Shown: positions 53,624 through 62,282, counted from the stretch's first letter. The stretch: 64,000 bases of DNA from Neobacillus sp. WH10 (GCF_030123405.1 NZ_CP126110.1:1054001-1118000), one strand, 5' to 3'. A program made the numbers and translations. Notes: a model not told the origin generated them from the sequence alone.

Positions 53624-54148
53624 TTATTTCAAAGCAGGCAGGTATCGTTCATTAATAATATTGCAATGGTGGATGGTATGACCTGCGATGATGAAGGCGA
53701 TGGCACGGGTGGTGATTTCTTTGGCGTTGGCAAAGCCTTTTTTTAGCCAAGCCTCCTCAGGCATGTTTTGAATTAAGGTGATGGTAGCTTTACGTACTGC
53801 TGCAAAGTCCTCGATGATATTTTTGATTGGAAGTTGATCAAACTGGGAGTCATTAATATAATCGTTCTCATTAAATCCAGCTAACGGTGTCTGATCTCCG
53901 CGGCCAATCCTCAGCAGGCGGTAGGCCATAATTCTTTCGGTGTCAGCCATATGGACAAGTACTTCTTTGATGCTCCATTTACTAGTGGAATAACGGAAAT
54001 GACCATCTTCCTCCGAAATCCCTTCAAAAAGGGCAATTGTCGCATCTAAATTCTCCTGTAAATTCGATAAAAGGTCGCCATCTGATACTAGATTCACATA
54101 AGGTACATAATACTCAGGATATTCATTTTCTAATGGACGTTGTAACAA
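53624..54148 (-). CDS. DinB superfamily protein (174 aa)
   Basis: Second DinB-type four-helix metal protein. His motifs in VLVHMADTERIM and FIIAGHTIHHCNIINERY match the family's metal ligands. TTG start with GGGAGA upstream. Possible thiol-S-transferase or hydrolase-like role; not assignable. Confidence 0.85.
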   Translation of the reverse strand: MLQRPLENEYPEYYVPYVNLVSDGDLLSNLQENLDATIALFEGISEEDGHFRYSTSKWSIKEVLVHMADTERIMAYRLLRIGRGDQTPLAGFNENDYINDSQFDQLPIKNIIEDFAAVRKATITLIQNMPEEAWLKKGFANAKEITTRAIAFIIAGHTIHHCNIINERYLPALK

Positions 54149-54223
54149 TCCTATTCTCTCCCTTCTAATCTAGCGGAATTTTTCACCCCTCATGTGAAAG
54201 GGGTACCGCCACTTTTTTCGTCC

Positions 54224-54253
54224 GATAGAAAAGTATAACTTTCCTATCAGGCA
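54224..54253. repeat. Dispersed repeat, copy 2 (TATAACTTTCCTATCAGGCA)
   Basis: GATAGAAAAG-tataa-CTTTCCTATC forms a near-perfect palindrome, and the TATAACTTTCCTATCAGGCA core is identical to the copy at 3190. Confidence 0.65.
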
Positions 54254-54262
54254 TAAGTACAA

Positions 54263-54997
54263 CTACGCCTCTGTCTTCGCCTGACGGCTTGCCAATCGGC
54301 GAGTTTTCTTTATTTTTTCAAAGAAATACCATACCAAGTGGAATAGCATATGGCAAAGGATGGATGCTGCTAACCCCTCACTCCAATATAGCCAGCCACA
54401 AACTAATCCTACCATAATATTCATACTATTCGAATAGATAAGGATAGTTTTTGTCACTTTTACTTTCATTTGGTAAATTGACGGTAAGTGAACAAGAGCA
54501 AATAGGATAGCAGCCAGCAGGTTTCCACTCCACAAAGAAACGAGTTGGTTATCAATCACAAGGTTCCCGAGCCATACGAAAAAGCTCATTAACCCAAATC
54601 GGAATATTACCTCCTCTACAATTCCACCATAAAATAGACGAGTTAAGATCCCCAGCAGTTTCCGCGAATGTTCCACTCTATCGATCGTTACTTTATCAAC
54701 ATTTCTAATAAAATATCCATAATAATAGGCGACATGAATAAGTGCGCACACCAAGCTAAGTAAAAGACTCGTTCCATTAATTCCTGTGAAAGTTAGGTTT
54801 GTAAATCCAGCCCTGCTATAGAAAAATATCCCTAAAATTACAAATGGGACAGTCATAATGAGATGGTTCAGTAATCTTGACCAAAACGACGGTATTTTCT
54901 CGTCAGGAAGAAAATCTTTGATTAGTTTCTTCTCATTGATAACCATAAGGAAAATCCCCGGGAGTGAAATAGCAACTATAAAGAGTACTAGTTTCAT
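54263..54997 (-). CDS. CPBP-family intramembrane metalloprotease (244 aa)
   Basis: Membrane CAAX-protease-like (Abi) protein with about seven helices, the catalytic EEVIFRFG and later HLPSIYQ and CHMLFHLVW His motifs. Such proteins act in bacteriocin self-immunity or prenyl-type processing. ATG 54997 follows GAGGAGG; it overlaps the MerR gene by 4 bp, so the regulator controls it. Confidence 0.82.
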   Translation of the reverse strand: MKLVLFIVAISLPGIFLMVINEKKLIKDFLPDEKIPSFWSRLLNHLIMTVPFVILGIFFYSRAGFTNLTFTGINGTSLLLSLVCALIHVAYYYGYFIRNVDKVTIDRVEHSRKLLGILTRLFYGGIVEEVIFRFGLMSFFVWLGNLVIDNQLVSLWSGNLLAAILFALVHLPSIYQMKVKVTKTILIYSNSMNIMVGLVCGWLYWSEGLAASILCHMLFHLVWYFFEKIKKTRRLASRQAKTEA

Positions 54998-55749
54998 GAT
55001 AAATCCTCCTCGTCGATTTCGATTCCTTCTTTTTCTAAATAGAATTTCATTGCCATACCAAGCCACTCTTGGTCTTCCATTGTAAAAGGGAGAGGGACAT
55101 GTGATGGATCTTCAGGAACATTCATTTGCATAATAGCGGAAGTATCAACACCAACTATTTCTGTGAACAACGTGAACATTTCTTTCATCAATGACTGGGA
55201 CTCTTCACCTTTTGGATCACTCCCACAGACATTCTTCAATTCTGTTAAAAGTACAGCCCATCTTTTTTCAAGCTCGAACTGTTCCTCTTGAGGGATATCA
55301 AAAAGAGCTTGCACTTTTTCTTCTGAAAAAAAGTTTTCTAACCATTCCTTATGATCATCTTCTAAAAGGATTCCGTTAATGATTGAGATAAAAATAGTGG
55401 AATCCACAGGCTGGTCTTCATCGACGAGATTAAGGGCACTATCCAAGCCTTTGATAATATGATCAATCTGTGCCCGCTTTTCCAGCATCGCTTTCTTTTG
55501 AAAAATCAATGATTCTTTTAGATTCCAATTCTCGTTTTTAATTAAATCTTTAATATTTTCGAGGGGAAAACCGAGAAATTTCAACGTAACTATTTTTTGT
55601 AAAATGATAAAATGATCATCACCATAAAACCGCCGTCCTGATGCTGACAACTCTGGCTTTAAAATGCCGATTTCATCGTAATAATGAAGTGTCCTAATTG
55701 TCACACCTGTCAGTTTAGCAAACGTACCAATTGAGTATTTTTCAGCCAT
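54994..55749 (-). CDS. MerR-family transcriptional regulator with TipAS-like C-terminus (251 aa)
   Basis: MerR HTH at the N-terminus (IGTFAKLTGVTIRTLHYYDEIGIL) with the coiled linker, then an alpha-helical ligand-binding domain (about 110-251) resembling TipAS. First gene of a two-gene operon with the CPBP protease; its promoter has the MerR-type 19-bp spacer (55779-55809). Ligand unknown. Confidence 0.88.
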   Translation of the reverse strand: MAEKYSIGTFAKLTGVTIRTLHYYDEIGILKPELSASGRRFYGDDHFIILQKIVTLKFLGFPLENIKDLIKNENWNLKESLIFQKKAMLEKRAQIDHIIKGLDSALNLVDEDQPVDSTIFISIINGILLEDDHKEWLENFFSEEKVQALFDIPQEEQFELEKRWAVLLTELKNVCGSDPKGEESQSLMKEMFTLFTEIVGVDTSAIMQMNVPEDPSHVPLPFTMEDQEWLGMAMKFYLEKEGIEIDEEDLS

Positions 55750-55778
55750 TTCCTTGCCCCCTTCACTTCTATAGATTA

Positions 55779-55809
55779 ATCATAAAACATCACGTAACGT
55801 GAGAATCAA
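55779..55809 (-). promoter_or_regulatory. MerR-type promoter with 19-bp spacer and palindrome
   Basis: On the minus strand: -35 TTGATT, a 19-nt spacer containing CTCACGTTACGTGATG, and -10 TATGAT. The palindrome in an overlong spacer is the hallmark of MerR-activated promoters; it lies 30 nt before the merR gene start. Confidence 0.8.
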
Positions 55810-55861
55810 CATTTATATGGAAAATGATTAGATTATTTTAACAAAATCACCTACTATTTAG

Positions 55862-56265
55862 ATGGAAGCACCTGATTTGAATGGCTCAATCAAAGATTAT
55901 AGAAGGAAAGGTTGGGCCAACGATGCTCGATATATCAATAATAGAGAACCTCGCGGGAAAAACCTTTAAAATTTTAAATGGCTTTCCGTCGTATGTTACA
56001 ATCGAACAAAAGGAAAAGCCATCAGGCATCATCTTAGTGCAAGACATATTTTGGGTTATTGCCGAAATGGAGAGGGAAGGGACTTAGTACTTCATTGCAC
56101 CTCCATTCGTAGAACGCTCCTAAAGAAATGGGAGCAACCCACTATATTGGGAGTACGCATATCGCAAATAAGAGAATGCAAAGAGTATTTGAAAAAAATG
56201 CCTGCATGGAAAAATCGCTATCTGAATCGTATTACAAATATTTTTCATAGTAAGAAGGTATGGAA
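55862..56265 (+). pseudogene. Possible decayed gene between merR and cutC
   Basis: Overlapping frames (55881-56087 and 56051-56269) have protein-like composition (LEDQKEKP-type and ECKEYLKKMPAWKNRY) but no ribosome site at 55881 and stops splitting the frames. No family recognised. May be a frameshifted remnant or non-coding. Confidence 0.25.
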
Positions 56266-56958
56266 ATGAGCAAAGTAGAAATCATTGTCTTAAATAGTGA
56301 AGATGCCAGAACGGCGGAAGCCAATGGTGCTGATCGCCTTGAGCTAGTTTCCGCAATCGCTGAAGGCGGTCTAACCCCTAGTTACGGAATAATTAAAACG
56401 GTTGTCGAGAGTGTGAAGATTCCTGTTATGGTCATGGTTCGGCCTCACAGCTATTCATTTGTGTACCGTAAGGATGAATGGGATGCCATTCGAGAGGATA
56501 TTAAAGTGATTAAAGAATTAGGCGCGGCTGGTATCGTCTTTGGTGCGTTAACCGATAAGCAAACGGTTGATTTTGACATGCTTTCCATGGTATTAGAAGA
56601 GGCGAAAGGTCTATCCATAACCTTCCATCGTGCTATTGATGAAACAGATTCTCTCGAAGTTTATAAGTCCCTTTGCCTATCTCCATATCATGTAAATCGG
56701 ATCCTGACATCTGGTGGAAAACCGACGGTAAAAGAAGGACTTGATTCTTTAAAAAGAATGATGGAGGAGTCGCAGAAGTCCGTTGACCGCCCAACAATCT
56801 TGCCGGGTTCTGGACTTTCTGCCAATAATATCGCAAACATCCACGAACAGCTTAAGGCCGCTGAATATCATTTTGGCTCTGCTGTAAGGATTGGCGGAGA
56901 TTTTCGTAATCGAATCAACGGGGATGAGATCCAAAAAATCAAGAAAATGGTCGACTAA
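56266..56958 (+). CDS. cutC: CutC family protein (230 aa)
   Basis: TIM-barrel CutC protein with EANGADRLELVSAIAEGGLTPS, MVRPHSYSF and FHRAIDE plus SGGKPT. Linked to copper homeostasis, although the catalytic function of the family is not settled. ATG 56266 is 7 nt after AGAAGG. Ends at a shared terminator with queT. Confidence 0.9.
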   Translation: MSKVEIIVLNSEDARTAEANGADRLELVSAIAEGGLTPSYGIIKTVVESVKIPVMVMVRPHSYSFVYRKDEWDAIREDIKVIKELGAAGIVFGALTDKQTVDFDMLSMVLEEAKGLSITFHRAIDETDSLEVYKSLCLSPYHVNRILTSGGKPTVKEGLDSLKRMMEESQKSVDRPTILPGSGLSANNIANIHEQLKAAEYHFGSAVRIGGDFRNRINGDEIQKIKKMVD

Positions 56959-56971
56959 GGCAAATTAAAAA

Positions 56972-57006
56972 AGAGCTGCCACTTGAAGGATCCAAGCAGC
57001 AGCTCT
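56972..57006. terminator. Bidirectional terminator
   Basis: AGAGCTGC and GCAGCTCT perfect arms lie between the convergent cutC and queT genes. Confidence 0.7.
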
Positions 57007-57015
57007 AACTATTCT

Positions 57016-57591
57016 TTATACTATTTTATCAAAACGAACACGTTTATTAATAACATACATGACTGGCATACCTACTGCCATTACGACAAATTCACCAACG
57101 GCTGTTGTCAGCCATGTGAACATGAAAGGCAAATCAAATGCCAAATGCAGTTCAAGGGCAATCAAGAACATCGTAAACGTGAAGACCAGTGTATTGACGA
57201 TCATTCGGGTCCAAATGCCTTTAATAAAACGTGCGCACGCAACCGTGATTAACAAGGCAATCACAGATTGGCCGACACCAAAAATTAGGTCATATGCCTT
57301 CATTGGTGAAAAGAATAGATTCGTCAAAAATACACCAAGAACGATTCCATAAATGTACTTTTTGTTAAAAACGATAAGATGATTAAACATTTCCGAAACA
57401 CGGAATTGGACTTGAGTAAATCCAAACGGCTGGATTAAGGCTGAAACAGCAATGTACAATGCAGCAATAATTCCGTTAATGACAATTCCTTGCACTTTAT
57501 TGTGTGCTTTGTCGGCGGCGGTAGTTCCAGGGGAACTAGCCCCTGCATTAGCACCAATAGGCTGTGCTAATGTGTTAGTTGTTTTCTCCAT
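57016..57591 (-). CDS. queT: QueT-type queuosine precursor transporter (191 aa)
   Basis: Predicted ECF S component of the QueT family with six helices, FRVSEMFNHLIVFNKKYIYG and GEFVVMAVGMPVMY. It imports a queuosine precursor (preQ1 or preQ0), using shared ECF modules. A long low-complexity N-terminus (about 1-35) is unusual. ATG 57591 is 8 nt from AAGGAG, which lies at the 3' end of a preQ1-I riboswitch. Confidence 0.88.
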   Translation of the reverse strand: MEKTTNTLAQPIGANAGASSPGTTAADKAHNKVQGIVINGIIAALYIAVSALIQPFGFTQVQFRVSEMFNHLIVFNKKYIYGIVLGVFLTNLFFSPMKAYDLIFGVGQSVIALLITVACARFIKGIWTRMIVNTLVFTFTMFLIALELHLAFDLPFMFTWLTTAVGEFVVMAVGMPVMYVINKRVRFDKIV

Positions 57592-57600
57592 ATTCATTTC

Positions 57601-57637
57601 TCCTTAGTTTTTTTTCGTGGGAGGTTCTCGAACCACG
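57601..57637 (-). ncRNA. preQ1-I riboswitch of queT
   Basis: On the minus strand: CGTGGTTCG...CCTCCCACG forms stem P1, followed by AAAAAAAACTAAGGAG, the A-rich tail plus pseudoknot strand. The AAGGAG at its end is the queT ribosome site. This is the class I preQ1 consensus, and binding should block translation. Confidence 0.9.
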
Positions 57638-57730
57638 CTAATTTGTAATACTTGCAAACTAATATATTAATATAAAAAAATGCACTCGTCAATGACACTA
57701 TTCTAGAAAAGGAAAAGGGGAAAGACTTGT

Positions 57731-58162
57731 ATGCTGCACCATCTTGAAATCTACGTATCTAACTTAAACAAAACGATCGAATTTTGGAGCTGGTTTTTAT
57801 CTGAATTAGGATATAAGCCATACCAAAAATGGGAGTCAGGAATTAGTTGGAAATATGAAGAAACGTATATTGTATTTGTTCAGGCTAAAGAGCGCTTCAT
57901 GGATGTCCCGTATCATCGCTCGAGAGTCGGCCTAAATCACTTGGCATTTCATGCTCAATCCAAAGAACAAGTTAATCGAATAACAGAACAATTGAAAGAA
58001 AAGGGAATGAAAATTCTATATGAGGATAAGCATCCGTTTGCCGGAGGGGACTCTCATTATGCCGTTTATTTTGAGGACCCGGATAGAATCAAAGTGGAAT
58101 TAGTAGCACCGGAAGAAGCTGTTTGCATAGAACCTCAAAAAGAAGGAGATAGGTTCCAGTGA
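57731..58162 (+). CDS. VOC family protein (143 aa)
   Basis: Glyoxalase/bleomycin-resistance-type protein: LHHLEIYVSNLNKTIEFWSW, NHLAFHAQS and YAVYFEDPDRIKVELV. Metal ligands (His, Glu) are in typical places. Coupled to the next gene by a 4-bp overlap. Confidence 0.88.
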   Translation: MLHHLEIYVSNLNKTIEFWSWFLSELGYKPYQKWESGISWKYEETYIVFVQAKERFMDVPYHRSRVGLNHLAFHAQSKEQVNRITEQLKEKGMKILYEDKHPFAGGDSHYAVYFEDPDRIKVELVAPEEAVCIEPQKEGDRFQ

Positions 58163-58833
58163 ATAATAAAAAAACAGCCCTTGTTTTAGGGGCTAGCGGT
58201 CTTATCGGGAGTGAATTGATAACAACACTGATTCAACGGGACCATTATGAAAAAATACATTTGATAGTCCGTAAGCCCATTGAAAATCATTATTCGTCGG
58301 TTTGCGAACAACATGTAGTTGATTTTGACATGCTGAAAGCCTACCCTGAATTGTTTCAGGTAACTGATGTATTTTGCTGTTTAGGAACAACAATTAAAAA
58401 AGCGAAGACCAAGGAAGCGTTTCGAAAAGTAGATTACGAATATCCAGTAGAAGCGGCAAAATTAGCGTCCCAAGGCGGCGCAGAAAAATTCTTAATTGTT
58501 TCAGCAATGGGAGCTGATTCCAATTCTCGATTTTTCTACAATCAGGTAAAAGGTGATGTTGAGGAAACGCTAAAAACACTAAATCTGTCCTCATTAAATA
58601 TATTTCGTCCATCTTTGTTATTAGGAGAGCGAAAAGAGTTTCGCCTTGGAGAAAAAATGGCTGCGAAAGCAAGTGGTTTTTTAAATACTATCATGGTAGG
58701 GCCATTGCGCCCCTATAGAGCAATACATGCAAAAAAAGTAGCTTTGGCAATGGCAATAGAAGCTGAATCAGACAAAAAGGGTGTAAATATCTATCCTTCA
58801 CTTGAAATTGAACAAATGGTGAGTCAAAAATAA
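58159..58833 (+). CDS. NAD(P)-binding oxidoreductase, NmrA/HTATIP2-like (224 aa)
   Basis: Rossmann-fold short-chain protein with ALVLGASGLIGSEL (GxxGxxG-type) and the segment CLGTTIKKAKTKEAFRKVDYEY typical of the HTATIP2-like group. It should bind NAD(P) and use an aldehyde or similar substrate. GTG start overlaps the VOC stop. Confidence 0.86.
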   Translation: MNNKKTALVLGASGLIGSELITTLIQRDHYEKIHLIVRKPIENHYSSVCEQHVVDFDMLKAYPELFQVTDVFCCLGTTIKKAKTKEAFRKVDYEYPVEAAKLASQGGAEKFLIVSAMGADSNSRFFYNQVKGDVEETLKTLNLSSLNIFRPSLLLGERKEFRLGEKMAAKASGFLNTIMVGPLRPYRAIHAKKVALAMAIEAESDKKGVNIYPSLEIEQMVSQK

Positions 58834-58862
58834 CTCAGAGACATTCTCTCTGAGTTATTTTT
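58828..58862. terminator. Bidirectional terminator
   Basis: AAATAACTCAGAG and CTCTGAGTTATTT arms with a 6-7-nt loop, between the oxidoreductase and SMR genes. Confidence 0.85.
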
Positions 58863-58883
58863 ACCTGCAATATTCCGAACATA

Positions 58884-59198
58884 TTATGAAAACACTTTTA
58901 ACCCCATTACCCCAATGATAATTAAAACAACACTTAAAATGCGCCCGATGTTTTTCGATTCTCCAAAAAGAAAGATGTTAATTAGCACAGCACCCGCTGT
59001 TCCAATACCAACCCAAACAATATAGGCAATACTTAGCTGTAAATAATTAAATGAGGCATATAAAAAAGCAAATGAAGCGCCAAATCCGCCAATATAAAGC
59101 ACTCCATTTCGTAATGTTTTCCTTTGACTATACAATTTCAGCCCGGCAGCACCGGCGATCTCACTAGCTGCTGCCAAAAGAACAAACAACCAGCCCAT
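58884..59198 (-). CDS. SMR family exporter subunit B (104 aa)
   Basis: Four-helix small multidrug-resistance protein. The conserved membrane Glu is in AAASEIAGAAGLK; helix 4 ends VLIIIGVMGLKV. Encoded 3 nt after its partner, so the two form a paired (heteromeric) exporter like EbrAB/YkkCD. The substrate could be a cationic compound or guanidinium; no guanidine riboswitch was seen. Confidence 0.88.
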   Translation of the reverse strand: MGWLFVLLAAASEIAGAAGLKLYSQRKTLRNGVLYIGGFGASFAFLYASFNYLQLSIAYIVWVGIGTAGAVLINIFLFGESKNIGRILSVVLIIIGVMGLKVFS

Positions 59199-59201
59199 AC
59201 T

Positions 59202-59552
59202 TTAGGCAGCTCCTTTCATGGATTCTTCTTCCTCTGCTTTGTTATCAGCTAGGTTTAGACCGATGACTCCGATTATGATAAGTACGATAAACAGAAACAT
59301 CCCCGGATTGAAACTCCCTTCAAAAAGGAAGACATCCATTAACACGGTTCCGACTGTTCCAACCCCTGAAAAAATGGCATAAACCGTACCTGTTGGAAGG
59401 CTTGCACATGCTTCGGGAAGAAAGTGGAAGTCGATGGCGATAATTGCAATTACAATTCCCCATTCCCACCAGGTATCAGCAGTATTAAAACCGTACACCC
59501 ACATTAATTCAAATAAACAAGTTAAAACAACATAAATCCAGGCTTTTTTCAT
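59202..59552 (-). CDS. SMR family exporter subunit A (116 aa)
   Basis: Four-helix SMR protein with the active-site Glu in CLFELMWVYGFN and the family motif LPTGTVYAIFSGVGTVGTVL. ATG 59552 follows AGAGGTG. A charged C-terminal tail (KAEEEESMKGAA) is longer than in the partner. Confidence 0.88.
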   Translation of the reverse strand: MKKAWIYVVLTCLFELMWVYGFNTADTWWEWGIVIAIIAIDFHFLPEACASLPTGTVYAIFSGVGTVGTVLMDVFLFEGSFNPGMFLFIVLIIIGVIGLNLADNKAEEEESMKGAA

Positions 59553-59698
59553 TTTAATCACCTCTTGAAGATGCCTGTATTAGTCACATTAATATTCCGA
59601 GATTGAGACATTCATATTATATTAGAATACCATATAATTTGAAAAAGTGGTTTAAAACTGCCTCCCTAGTATGGAAACTTATGAGAGTCAGGGATTAG

Positions 59699-59714
59699 CG
59701 TGATTCATATCACG
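59699..59714 (+). promoter_or_regulatory. FNR/CRP-type palindrome at about -41.5
   Basis: CGTGA-ttcata-TCACG matches the TGTGA-n6-TCACA pattern. A TATAAT (59736-59741) places its centre at about -41.5, the class II activator position, upstream of the hemoglobin gene. Confidence 0.6.
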
Positions 59715-59768
59715 ATATACGCTCTGTTTTATCTTTATAATTGCGGTAAAAGGGGAAAATAAATATGG

Positions 59769-60173
59769 ATGGTGAGAAATTTGGAATACAGATTTAAATC
59801 ACTTTATAGTGAAATTGGCGGGCAGGAAACGATTGATAAATTAGTCAATGCTTTTTATCCGCGTGTATATAACGATCCTGAGTTGGCACCATTGTTTGAA
59901 GGAGATATGGAGGAAATCAAGCGGAAACAGCGGTTGTTTCTGCCACAATTTTTAGGAGGGCCGGCCCTTTACAGCAAAGAATTTGGACCACCGGCCATGA
60001 GAGAGCGGCATCTGCCATTTGAAGTGACTCCTAGAAGAGCGCAGTGCTGGCTTCGCTGTATGAAGGAAGCCTTTCAAGAAATTGGCCTTGATCAAAACCC
60101 AGCAGGACTTGCCTTTTATGATCGATTAACACAAGTAGCCAGTATCATGGTGAATAGTCCAGATCAAGAATAA
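59769..60173 (+). CDS. Group II truncated hemoglobin, YjbI-like (134 aa)
   Basis: Heme protein of the trHbO type: IGGQETIDKLVNAFYPRV, the distal region QRLFLPQFLGGPALYS, and proximal-His context RERHLPFEV, with W in AQCWLRCMKEA. Roles in oxygen or NO/peroxide chemistry are known for YjbI. An FNR-like site upstream suggests oxygen-responsive control. Start somewhat uncertain; a TTG at 59781 is an alternative. Confidence 0.87.
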   Translation: MVRNLEYRFKSLYSEIGGQETIDKLVNAFYPRVYNDPELAPLFEGDMEEIKRKQRLFLPQFLGGPALYSKEFGPPAMRERHLPFEVTPRRAQCWLRCMKEAFQEIGLDQNPAGLAFYDRLTQVASIMVNSPDQE

Positions 60174-60213
60174 AAAATCCTCATCCATAACATGATGGTT
60201 GAGGATTTTTTTC
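60173..60213. terminator. Rho-independent terminator of the hemoglobin gene
   Basis: AATCCTCA and TGAGGATT outer arms with inner CCAT/ATGG pairing, followed by TTTTTT. Confidence 0.85.
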
Positions 60214-60270
60214 TGTTTTGCACCATTTTTGTGTTATAGTGTGTTTGTTTACAATGAGGAGGAGATAAAG

Positions 60271-61938
60271 TTGAAAACCAATGACCAATGGTGGAAAAAA
60301 AGTGTCGTGTACCAAATTTATCCCCGAAGCTTCAATGATTCGAATGGGGATGGAATCGGTGATATCCAAGGTATTATCGAGAAGCTAGATTATTTGAAAT
60401 TATTAGGTGTTGATGTGATTTGGCTCAGTCCAATCTACGATTCTCCGAATGATGATAATGGCTATGATATCCGGGATTACCAAACAATTATGGATGAGTT
60501 CGGAACAACGGCTGACTTTGATCAGATGCTTGAAGAGATTCATAAACGTGACATGAAACTGGTTATGGACCTCGTTGTCAATCACACCTCAGATGAACAC
60601 GAATGGTTTGTACAATCAAAAAAATCAAAGGACAATCCATACCGTGATTACTATATTTGGCGTGAAGGCAATAAAGGTAAAGAACCGAATAATTGGGGTT
60701 CTTTTTTCAGCGGATCTGCATGGGACTATGATGAGACGACAAATGAATATTATTTACACTTATTTTCGAAAAAACAACCTGATCTTAACTGGGAAAATCC
60801 AAAGTTAAGAGAAGAAGTTTACGACATGATGAAATATTGGTTAGATAAGGGAATCGATGGCTTTCGAATGGACGTCATTAATATGATTTCAAAACAGCCG
60901 GGATTACCTGATGGTGTTCTAGGTGAGGGTCAATTACATGGTGATGGCAGTCCTTTTTTTATGAACGGACCAAGAATCCATGAATTTTTACAGGAAATGA
61001 ATCAAGAGGTGTTGTCAAAATATCCAATCATGACGGTTGGTGAAATGCCGGGAACAACACCGGACGATGCAATTCTATATACGAATCCCGATAGAAATGA
61101 AGTAAACATGATTTTTACCTTTGAACATATGGACTTAGATAGTGCACCAGGAGGAAAGTGGAATTTAAAACCTCTTAACTTAGTTGAATTAAAAGAAAAC
61201 CAGACAAAATGGCAAACAGCATTACATAATAAAGGCTGGAACAGTTTATATTGGAACAACCATGACCAGCCGCGGATTGTTTCCCGATTCGGAAATGACA
61301 AGGAATACCGGGTTAAATCTGCAAAAATGTTAGCAGCCTGTCTTCATTTCATGCAGGGTACACCTTATATTTACCAAGGGGAGGAAATCGGCATGACCAA
61401 TGTTGCGTTTACCTCCCTTGAAGATTATCGTGATATTGAGACCATTAATATGTATCACGAACGAAAATTATTAGGTTTTACCCATGAAGAAATCATGACG
61501 TCCATATATGCAAAGGGAAGAGATAATGCTAGAACACCGGTTCAATGGGATGATTCCCAACATGGCGGATTTACATCTGGTACGCCATGGATAAAGACCA
61601 ATCCAAGGTACAAAGAAATCAATGTTAAAAGTGCTTTAGAAGATCCGCAGTCGATTTTTTATTTTTACCAAAAATTGATTTCACTTCGAAAAGAGATGGA
61701 TATTATTGTTGAAGGAGATTTTCAATTACTTGCGAAAAACCATCCAACATTATTTGCCTATGAGAGAAAGTGGAAAAATGAAAGCCTTCTTGTGTTGTGT
61801 AACTTCAGTGCAAATGAATTAGTACTGGAGGAGGAATTGACCAGCAGAATTCCTGAATATAAAGTCCTCCTTTCTAACTACGAAGCTGGAAATACCGCTG
61901 TATTACGTCCTTATGAGGCAGTTGTACTGAAGAAATAG
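60271..61938 (+). CDS. malL: Oligo-1,6-glucosidase/alpha-glucosidase, GH13 (555 aa)
   Basis: Retaining alpha-glucosidase. Catalytic Asp at about 201 in GFRMDVINM, Glu at about 258 in VGEMPG and the transition-state Asp in NNHDQPR; DLVVNHTSDEH precedes them. The Val after the nucleophile is typical of 1,6-active members. TTG 60271 follows GAGGAGG at good spacing. It acts on isomaltose-type or maltose oligomers, and the sugar-binding protein downstream supports an alpha-glucoside uptake role. Confidence 0.92.
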   Translation: MKTNDQWWKKSVVYQIYPRSFNDSNGDGIGDIQGIIEKLDYLKLLGVDVIWLSPIYDSPNDDNGYDIRDYQTIMDEFGTTADFDQMLEEIHKRDMKLVMDLVVNHTSDEHEWFVQSKKSKDNPYRDYYIWREGNKGKEPNNWGSFFSGSAWDYDETTNEYYLHLFSKKQPDLNWENPKLREEVYDMMKYWLDKGIDGFRMDVINMISKQPGLPDGVLGEGQLHGDGSPFFMNGPRIHEFLQEMNQEVLSKYPIMTVGEMPGTTPDDAILYTNPDRNEVNMIFTFEHMDLDSAPGGKWNLKPLNLVELKENQTKWQTALHNKGWNSLYWNNHDQPRIVSRFGNDKEYRVKSAKMLAACLHFMQGTPYIYQGEEIGMTNVAFTSLEDYRDIETINMYHERKLLGFTHEEIMTSIYAKGRDNARTPVQWDDSQHGGFTSGTPWIKTNPRYKEINVKSALEDPQSIFYFYQKLISLRKEMDIIVEGDFQLLAKNHPTLFAYERKWKNESLLVLCNFSANELVLEEELTSRIPEYKVLLSNYEAGNTAVLRPYEAVVLKK

Positions 61939-61946
61939 TAATCGTC

Positions 61947-61984
61947 AAAAAGCATCGGGAATGAATGATTCCTGATGCTTTTTG
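61947..61984 (+). terminator. Rho-independent terminator
   Basis: AAAAAGCATC-gGGAAT and ATTCCt-GATGCTTTTT form a strong stem after the glucosidase gene. Confidence 0.9.
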
Positions 61985-62050
61985 AAAAAAATTATTTTAT
62001 AAAATGTTTGCGCATTCATAAAAAAAGTGATACTATGAATCTATCGATTA

Positions 62051-62282
62051 GTGCAAACGTTTTCGCTAACGATACATAATGAGAATAGGGGGTTTTAGTA
62101 GATTTTACTGTAAACCAAGGTAGAGGTTTTTTATAGGACAACAATTTTTTACAGTTTTTTTCTGCTACTTCGTGCAAACGTTTTCGCTGGAAATAAGGAA
62201 ATATTCGGTTTTCTAAGGGTTTTGATACCAAACATACGAATTAAATAGTTTTTTATTTATGTCATTGTGCAAACGATTGCGC
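62051..62282 (+). promoter_or_regulatory. Three LacI-type operators upstream of the sugar-binding protein
   Basis: GTGCAAACGTTTTCGC at 62051-62066 and 62172-62187, and GTGCAAACGATTGCGC at 62267-62282. The CG centre is typical of LacI/GalR regulators such as a maltose repressor or CcpA. Spacing of 121 and 95 bp may allow looping. The rest of the 61985-62425 gap holds promoter sequence only. Confidence 0.75.

Noticed and set aside
59553..59698. Guanidine-I (ykkC) riboswitch before the SMR genes
   Set aside because: Only an isolated ACTAGGGA is present; the conserved ykkC stems and loops are missing.
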